A stretch of DNA of 36,751 nucleotides from an uncultured Allobaculum sp. GTDB taxonomy: Bacteria > Bacillota_I > Bacilli_A > Erysipelotrichales > Erysipelotrichaceae. The DNA is taken from contig CAJTVE010000028.1 of the NCBI GenBank assembly GCA_910579655.1, positions 1 through 36,751 on the forward strand. The letters run 5' to 3'. A model generated the notes under the pieces. That model did not search any database, had not been told where the DNA came from, and was given only the letters and a program-made list of their open reading frames with translations. Made by a program: the position numbers and the translations under genes. This document shows, piece after piece, positions 32,120-36,751 of the stretch; the stretch's first letter is position 1, and each line of letters starts with the position of its first letter.

Positions 32120-32154
32120 ATCCATATCGGTAAATACCGGTATGGATTTTTTTT
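32120..32154 (+). terminator. Intrinsic terminator of the S10-spc operon
   Basis: A 13-bp stem ATCCATATCGGTA (32120-32132) / TACCGGTATGGAT (32135-32147) with one G-U pair, followed by eight T. It lies 14 bases after the secY stop. Confidence 0.95.
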
Positions 32155-32211
32155 ATGTTCTTTTTTGGGCTTGTAAAAATGGCGCCATCTGATGGAAAAT
32201 GACAACAGGTG

Positions 32212-32262
32212 GAACCTGTCTGTTTTCTTTCCCCCTGACAGGTTCAATTTCTTTTTGTTTTT
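32212..32262 (+). terminator. Possible second terminator or switch hairpin after secY
   Basis: GAACCTGTC (32212-32220) pairs perfectly with GACAGGTTC (32237-32245), followed by AATTTCTTTTTG and more T. An upstream ACAGGT (32205-32210) can pair with the same ACCTGT, so two exclusive folds are possible. Confidence 0.45.
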
Positions 32263-32927
32263 GAATCATGCTTTCAAGGGCAGAAGCGGTCTGGGTATAG
32301 CCGCCTGCGCAATCATTTCTTCCTAATAATATTTATATCGGATATTTAGATCGGTATTCATTTCGGCATGAATTTCGGTGTGAATGATGAATTGTGAATA
32401 CGGATCAGCTGGGCTGTTCTATCAACGCCAGAACCGTCCGGCGAGAGTCTCACGGATGCAGTCAGCTCTATTGTTCCCGAAAAACGCTGGTGGTCTGGAT
32501 CCTGGTCAAAATGCAGGCGTGTTGAGCCCTTTGGAAAGCTGGACAGACTTTTATGTATTCTTTACGAAAATGGGGCGTATAACGGCTGGAACGTGGCGGA
32601 ATGCCCGGATTGGATACTTTATGAACGGATCTGGACGGATTCACGACGATTCAGTCCAATTGTCCTTTTTATCCTGATACCAACAGATTTCTATGCTCTA
32701 TACGGCTGAATGGTCTGAATTCAATGCCCGAATCCCTCCTGACAAGAAGGGATTCTAAAGGGATTCTACAAGTACTCAAAACGAAAGGTCAGATCGGTTC
32801 CAGCTGCAAATTGACAAGATCACTGGATTTTTAAGAACAGGGAAGAGAAAACCTGTCAGATCTTTGAACGGAACCCAGAAATCGGCTTTTTAAGGATGGG
32901 CCGCCCAGTTTCATAGGTCCAGCCATG

Positions 32928-32979
32928 CTTATGTATAGATCAGGTTGATGTATATACTTAATCCTTATCTATATATAAG
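32928..32979. repeat. 13-bp inverted repeat in the secY-adk island
   Basis: CTTATGTATAGAT (32928-32940) is the reverse complement of ATCTATATATAAG (32967-32979) apart from one position that forms a G-U pair in RNA. The arms are 26 bases apart in an AT-rich patch that stands out from its surroundings. Confidence 0.8.
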
Positions 32980-33354
32980 AGAAGCAGTGAAGAAGAGAAA
33001 AAGTGACGAAACGAAGAAACTGGATAACCCGATCGATAAGTCAGTCTGAGAAGAGACTGCCTGCCTTAAAACTGGATCTGAAGAACTGAAAAATCAAAAG
33101 TAATATCAATCGGATTGTGAAAGCGGTATGGACGATTCAAAAGAAAAAGAGTTGATCTGGAGTGTGGGGAAGCGTTGAATAAACAGGTCCGCGCTAAAAT
33201 TCATACGAACCATAACTGCTCAATCTTCTGTGAACGCCTTAGGTTCGAAAGCTCTCGGGTCTGTCACAAAGAACATGGCTTGTATGAAGCAAAGAGATTC
33301 TGGCCAGAATCCAATTATAACTGGTTCTGGCAAAGACTGAAAAATGGAGGAAAT

Positions 33355-34002
33355 ATGAATCTTTTAATTATGGGTGCCCCAGGTTCAGGAAAAGGCACAT
33401 TCAGCAGCCGTCTGAAAGACAACTACAGTCTGGCTCACATTTCGACTGGTGATATTTTCCGCAAAAATATCTCTGAGAATACTGCACTTGGCCAGGAAGC
33501 AAAATCCTACATGGATAAAGGTTTGCTGGTCCCTGATGATCTGGTTAACCGTCTGGTGTTGGATACGCTGGAAAACTTGCCTGAAGGCGTAAATGGATAT
33601 CTGTTAGATGGTTATCCAAGAACACTCGAACAGGCAAAAGCATTTGACGAAGCGACCAAAGGAACCGCAAACGAAGTGGATCAGATCCTGTTCATGGATG
33701 TGCCCCATGATGTTTTGAAGAAACGAATTCTTGGTCGTCGTACTTGCCCGAAATGTGGAGAAATCTACAATATTTATTTCAAGCCGACAGCTGTTGAAAA
33801 TGTGTGCGACAACTGCGGAGCTGCGTTAAGCGCAAGAGCTGACGACAATGAAGAAAGCCTGAAGACCAGACTTGGTGAATATACCCGGATGACACAGCCT
33901 GTTATTGATTACTATGGTGAACAGGATAAAGTAGCAGCCATCAATGCGGACAATGATTTTGAGACAATCTGGGCTCAGATCACGGAAGCTTTGGGTAAAT
34001 AA
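33355..34002 (+). CDS. adk: Adenylate kinase, zinc-lid long form
   Basis: A protein of 215 residues catalysing ATP + AMP = 2 ADP in the cytosol. The P-loop is GAPGSGKGT (7-15), DGYPRT lies at 85-90, and the LID domain carries a four-cysteine zinc site (Cys131, Cys134, Cys151, Cys154) as in many Bacillota. The frame is open upstream to 33175, but the ATG at 33355 is chosen because GGAGG is 5-6 bases ahead and the family begins MNLLIMGAPG. The usual next genes map and infA are missing. A TATACT promoter begins just after adk. Confidence 0.97.
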   Translation: MNLLIMGAPGSGKGTFSSRLKDNYSLAHISTGDIFRKNISENTALGQEAKSYMDKGLLVPDDLVNRLVLDTLENLPEGVNGYLLDGYPRTLEQAKAFDEATKGTANEVDQILFMDVPHDVLKKRILGRRTCPKCGEIYNIYFKPTAVENVCDNCGAALSARADDNEESLKTRLGEYTRMTQPVIDYYGEQDKVAAINADNDFETIWAQITEALGK

Positions 34003-34020
34003 AAGTTCGAAAAAGAATGC

Positions 34021-34049
34021 TTGCATGCAAAACAAATTGCGTCTATACT
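34021..34049 (+). promoter_or_regulatory. Promoter of the rpmJ-rpsM-rpsK-rpoA-rplQ operon
   Basis: TTGCAT (34021-34026), a 17-base spacer and TATACT (34044-34049). Transcription should begin near 34056, about 216 bases before rpmJ. A 9-bp inverted repeat overlaps the -10 and start region. Confidence 0.75.
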
Positions 34050-34065
34050 ATCTAGGCGCAATTTG
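34033..34065. repeat. Inverted repeat straddling the alpha-operon -10 box
   Basis: CAAATTGCG (34033-34041) is the perfect reverse complement of CGCAATTTG (34057-34065), with CTA/TAG adding three more pairs. It covers the spacer, -10 box and predicted start. It may be an operator, or serve as the adk transcript end, though the T tail is weak. Confidence 0.75.
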
Positions 34066-34071
34066 CTTGTA

Positions 34072-34236
34072 TTCAAGGTTCTGAATTTGCTTTAATAGCA
34101 AATGGGAAACTTTTCCCTCGCCGTCTGGCCCGCGGTCAGTGCCCAACAGGGAATTCTGCCACATGGTGGTAGATCGTGCCAAGCAGACTGTCACGTTTCT
34201 GCTAAAATACGTTCAGTCCTGAGGGGATTTTAGCAG
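34072..34236 (+). promoter_or_regulatory. Long structured leader before rpmJ
   Basis: The untranslated leader contains successive hairpins. ATTTGCT-TTAAT-AGCAAAT lies near 34085-34105, and GGGAA/TTCCC lies just after it. GTCTG pairs with CAGAC around a GC-rich segment. A perfect 10-bp stem CTGCTAAAAT (34199-34208) / ATTTTAGCAG (34227-34236) closes the set. None has a T run. A 215-base leader ahead of a ribosomal operon suggests autogenous control, but I recognise no known family. Confidence 0.55.
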
Positions 34237-34271
34237 GTTGAATACGTGAAAATCGAAAGGGGTAAACACAC

Positions 34272-34385
34272 ATGAAAGTAAGACCATCCGTGAAACCCAT
34301 CTGTGATAAATGCCGTGTTATCCGTCGTAAAGGCAGAGTCATGGTAATTTGTGAAAACCCAAAACATAAACAGAGACAGGGTTAA
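34272..34385 (+). CDS. rpmJ: 50S ribosomal protein L36, zinc-binding form
   Basis: A protein of 37 residues beginning MKVRPSVKPICDKC and ending KHKQRQG. Zinc ligands are Cys11, Cys14, Cys27 and His32. AAAGGGG lies upstream of the ATG. infA normally sits directly before rpmJ but is not here; the 270 bases between adk and rpmJ have no reading frame matching IF1. Confidence 0.97.
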   Translation: MKVRPSVKPICDKCRVIRRKGRVMVICENPKHKQRQG

Positions 34386-34412
34386 TTAAAGGATTAACAA
34401 CAGGAGGAACAA

Positions 34413-34778
34413 ATGGCCCGTATCGCAGGAGTTGACATTCCAAATAACAAACGGACTGTCATTGCCTTAACCTATATTTATGGAATCGGCAATTCAACTG
34501 CCGAAAAGATTCTGAAAGACACAGGCGTTAACGGTGACATTCGTGTTAAAGACTTAACCGAAGAACAGTTAAACGCTCTGCGTAAAGCAGTTGACCAGAT
34601 CAAAGTTGAAGGTGACCTTCGTCGTGAAGTTCAGCTCAACATCAAACGTCTGATGGAAATCGGATGCTACAGAGGTATCCGTCATCGTAAAGGTCTCCCT
34701 GTTCGTGGACAGAGAACCAAAACAAACGCAAGAACCCGTAAGGGAAAAGCTAAAACAGTAGCGAATAAGAAGAAGTAG
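34413..34778 (+). CDS. rpsM: 30S ribosomal protein S13
   Basis: A protein of 121 residues at the top of the 30S head, contacting P-site tRNA. It begins MARIAGVDIPNNKRTVIALTYIYGIG and ends with the basic tail RGQRTKTNARTRKGKAKTVANKKK. AGGAGG precedes the ATG. Confidence 0.98.
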   Translation: MARIAGVDIPNNKRTVIALTYIYGIGNSTAEKILKDTGVNGDIRVKDLTEEQLNALRKAVDQIKVEGDLRREVQLNIKRLMEIGCYRGIRHRKGLPVRGQRTKTNARTRKGKAKTVANKKK

Positions 34779-34800
34779 AAAGGACAGGTGAAATACTAAT

Positions 34801-35193
34801 ATGGCAAAGAAACAGCAGCAGGTCAGAAAACGTCGCGTTAAAAAGAATGTTGCCAGAGGTATGGCTCACATCCATTCTACTTTTAACAACACGATCGTAA
34901 CAATTACTGACGAAGGCGGAAACGCCATTTCCTGGAGCTCCGCTGGTGCTCTTGGATTCAAAGGAAGTCGTAAAAGCACTCCTTACGCTGCCCAGATGGC
35001 AGCAGAAGCAGCTGGTAAAGCTGCAATGGATCATGGAATGAAATCCGTGGCAGTTGAGGTGAAAGGTCCAGGTCCTGGACGTGAAGCCGCTGTCCGTGCT
35101 CTGCAGGTAGCAGGTCTGGATATCACTATGATCAATGACGTAACACCAATCCCACATAACGGATGCCGTCCGCCTAAGCGGCCACGCGGCTAA
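34801..35193 (+). CDS. rpsK: 30S ribosomal protein S11
   Basis: A protein of 130 residues on the 30S platform. Blocks HIHSTFNNTIVTITDEGGNAISWSSAGALGFKGSRKSTPYAAQ and DVTPIPHNGCRPPKRPR are diagnostic. A GGACAGGTGA lies upstream, a less regular binding site than its neighbours. Confidence 0.98.
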   Translation: MAKKQQQVRKRRVKKNVARGMAHIHSTFNNTIVTITDEGGNAISWSSAGALGFKGSRKSTPYAAQMAAEAAGKAAMDHGMKSVAVEVKGPGPGREAAVRALQVAGLDITMINDVTPIPHNGCRPPKRPRG

Positions 35194-35283
35194 TTTCCTG
35201 ATTACTTGTTAAACTGTAAAGGAAATAACAATTAACAGGAGACCAGTTCTTCAGTTTTTTGGGACAATAAGGAGGTACGGCAG

Positions 35284-36243
35284 ATGACACAATACGAAAT
35301 CACCACCCTGGAAGAAAACCAGACTTCCGGAAAATTTGAGATGGCGCCCCTTCCCGATCAGTTCGGAATCACCCTGGGCAATGCACTGAGACGAGTACTG
35401 CTCTCAGCCATTCCAGGCGGTGCTGTTTTCAGCATTCGTATTGATGATGTATATCACGAGTTTACAGGAATTGAAGGCGTTGCCGAAGATGTGGCAACCA
35501 TCATTCTCAACCTGAAACAGCTCATTTTAAAAATCAATATCAGTGACAACAATATTTACACATTGCGCATTCATGAAACAGGACCTTGCGTTGTTACTGC
35601 GAAGGATATCAAGTGTCCGGAGGGAGTTGAAGTGCTCAATCCGGATCTGCCGATCTGTACGCTTTCCGCCGGCAAAGATTTCACCATGGAAATGCAGGCC
35701 AAACTTGGCCGCGGCTATGTCGGCTCGGAAATCAATAAACACAGACAGTCTGGCGACAGCGCACCTCTGGGTGTGATTTATACAGACTCTCTGTTTTCCC
35801 CAGTAAAACGCGTAGCTTACCATTCCGTTCAGAAATTCAACGAGGACGGAAAACCATACGATGTACTGACCATGGAAATTGACACAGATGGAACTCTGAA
35901 ACCATCTGAAACACTTTCGATCGCATCGAAAATTCTTCGGGACCACCTGTCAATCATCACTGAAGCAGACTTCATCATGAGGAATGCTCAGGAAGCTGAA
36001 GAGGAAACCACGAAAGAACGTGATGCTTCTCTGAAATCTAAGATGATTGAAGATCTCGAACTTTCCGTACGTTCTTACAACTGTCTGAAACGTGCCGGTA
36101 TTTCCACGGTCGACGAACTGTGCCAGAAGACTGAATATGAAATGCAGCATGTTCGCAACCTTGGTAAGAAATCGCTGCAGGAAATTAAAGACAAAATCTA
36201 CTCTCTGGGTCTGCACTTCAGATCCGGTGGAGAAAACGCATAG
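35284..36243 (+). CDS. rpoA: DNA-directed RNA polymerase subunit alpha
   Basis: A protein of 319 residues. The N-terminal dimerisation domain (about 1-230) contains FGITLGNALRRVLLSAIPGGAV. A charged linker with EEAEEETTKER follows. The C-terminal domain (about 250-310) has the helix-hairpin-helix segment ELSVRSYNCLKRAGISTVDEL and the NLGKKSLQEIKDKI motif that binds UP elements and activators. AAGGAGG precedes the ATG, after a 90-base gap with TTGTTAA/TTAACA repeats. The beta and beta-prime subunits are encoded outside this window. Confidence 0.98.
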   Translation: MTQYEITTLEENQTSGKFEMAPLPDQFGITLGNALRRVLLSAIPGGAVFSIRIDDVYHEFTGIEGVAEDVATIILNLKQLILKINISDNNIYTLRIHETGPCVVTAKDIKCPEGVEVLNPDLPICTLSAGKDFTMEMQAKLGRGYVGSEINKHRQSGDSAPLGVIYTDSLFSPVKRVAYHSVQKFNEDGKPYDVLTMEIDTDGTLKPSETLSIASKILRDHLSIITEADFIMRNAQEAEEETTKERDASLKSKMIEDLELSVRSYNCLKRAGISTVDELCQKTEYEMQHVRNLGKKSLQEIKDKIYSLGLHFRSGGENA

Positions 36244-36252
36244 GAGTCGAAG

Positions 36253-36615
36253 ATGAAAAACCGTAAACTTGGCCGCACTTCCGATCATCGAAAAGCCCTG
36301 CTTCGTAACATGGCTACTTCCCTGATCGAAAACGGCAGCATGGAAACCACTGAAATGAAAGCGAAAGAGCTCAGTTCAGTGATGGATCGTCTTGTCACTC
36401 TCGCAAAACGTGGCGATCTGCACGCACGCCGTCAGGCTGCTGCATTCGTTCGCAACGTTGAAGTTGACGAAGATGGAACCACTGCTTTACAGAAGCTCTT
36501 CAACGAAATTGGTCCAGCTTATAAAGATCGCAACGGTGGATACACTCGTGTAGTTAAAACACGTATCCGTCGTGGTGACGCTGCTCCAATGGCAATCGTT
36601 GAATTCGTGAAGTAA
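36253..36615 (+). CDS. rplQ: 50S ribosomal protein L17
   Basis: A protein of 120 residues near the exit tunnel. It begins MKNRKLGRTSDHRKALLRNMATSLI and ends with GYTRVVKTRIRRGDAAPMAIVEFV, both typical. GGAG precedes the ATG. Last gene of the operon. Confidence 0.98.
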   Translation: MKNRKLGRTSDHRKALLRNMATSLIENGSMETTEMKAKELSSVMDRLVTLAKRGDLHARRQAAAFVRNVEVDEDGTTALQKLFNEIGPAYKDRNGGYTRVVKTRIRRGDAAPMAIVEFVK

Positions 36616-36640
36616 TTCAATCAATACATGAAGCAACCAG

Positions 36641-36671
36641 GCAGGAAGGAAAATCCCTTCCTGCTTTTTTT
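36641..36671 (+). terminator. Intrinsic terminator of the alpha operon
   Basis: A 9-bp stem GCAGGAAGG (36641-36649) / CCTTCCTGC (36656-36664) with a six-base loop, followed by seven T. Confidence 0.95.
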
Positions 36672-36717
36672 AAGGGCATTCTAAAATTGTAAGTGGTTTT
36701 TAAATCACCGGCTCTAA

Positions 36718-36751
36718 ACCATTGTGTGGATTTTCCGTTCGCACAATTGGT
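36718..36751 (+). other. Hairpin at the right edge of the window
   Basis: ACCATTGTG near 36718 pairs with CACAATTGGT at the very end, with one bulged base. It is cut by the window edge, so its role (leader or terminator) cannot be told. Confidence 0.35.

Larger units (their letters stand above)
32155..33354. other. 1.2-kb intergenic island between secY and adk
   Basis: No recognisable gene in either strand. A start-less open frame of about 105 codons runs from about 32395 to 32708, and a 97-codon ATG frame overlaps it; neither matches a family I know. Structural elements include a 9-bp hairpin with a T-rich tail (32212-32262), GAATCCCT/AGGGATTC with a tandem repeat of GGGATTCTA (32730-32768), a 13-bp inverted repeat (32928-32979) and a hairpin just before the adk binding site (33304-33330). 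A possible adk promoter is TTGATC (33152-33157), 17 bases, TTGAAT (33175-33180). The island could be a decayed gene or hold an RNA gene. Confidence 0.5.

Noticed and set aside
33175..33354. Upstream in-frame extension of adk by 60 codons
   Set aside because: It would add residues absent from all adenylate kinases, and GGAGG is placed for the ATG at 33355.

Overview
The window comes from a low-to-moderate-GC Bacillota genome. Strong AGGAGG-type ribosome binding sites, a zinc-ribbon S14 (type Z), a four-cysteine zinc-lid adenylate kinase and autogenous L1 and L10 leader RNAs all point that way. The absence of the L30 gene between S5 and L15 suggests a member of Erysipelotrichia or a nearby lineage. 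That placement is an inference from gene order and style, not from a database match.

Layout. (1) 1-320: a tRNA-Glu(UUC) gene with promoter and terminator. (2) 921-3302: the L11-L1 and L10-L7/L12 transcription units, each with its own sigma-A-like promoter and leader RNA. (3) 3303-8482: an accessory block in the place where rpoB-rpoC usually lie. It holds a secreted NlpC/P60 cell-wall hydrolase with three DUF5648-type repeats, an orphan ABC ATPase and a cytoplasmic GH13 glycosidase. It also holds what looks like an undescribed minus-strand non-coding RNA (about 5672-5891), with an extended -10 promoter and an intrinsic terminator but no reading frame. (4) 8806-13440: the str operon rpsL-rpsG-fusA-tuf, with a hairpin leader and a separate tuf promoter. 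(5) 13514-21008: a second accessory block. It contains an M15 peptidase lipoprotein, an APC-family amino acid permease convergent with a TetR-type regulator, an M18 aminopeptidase coupled to a small membrane protein, and a DUF3267 membrane zincin. (6) 21513-32154: the S10-spc operon from rpsJ to secY, complete except for rpmD (L30). (7) 32155-33354: about 1.2 kb with no recognisable gene. (8) 33355-36671: adk, then a promoter with a long structured leader, then rpmJ-rpsM-rpsK-rpoA-rplQ. map and infA are not in their usual place.

Together the plus-strand backbone encodes translation machinery, the SecY translocon and the RNA polymerase alpha subunit, and is controlled mainly through 5' leaders. 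The inserted blocks carry cell-envelope hydrolases, amino acid and peptide use, and glycan use. They are bounded by clear terminators, so they behave as independent units between ribosomal operons. All calls rest on reading the sequence; no homology search or folding program was run.
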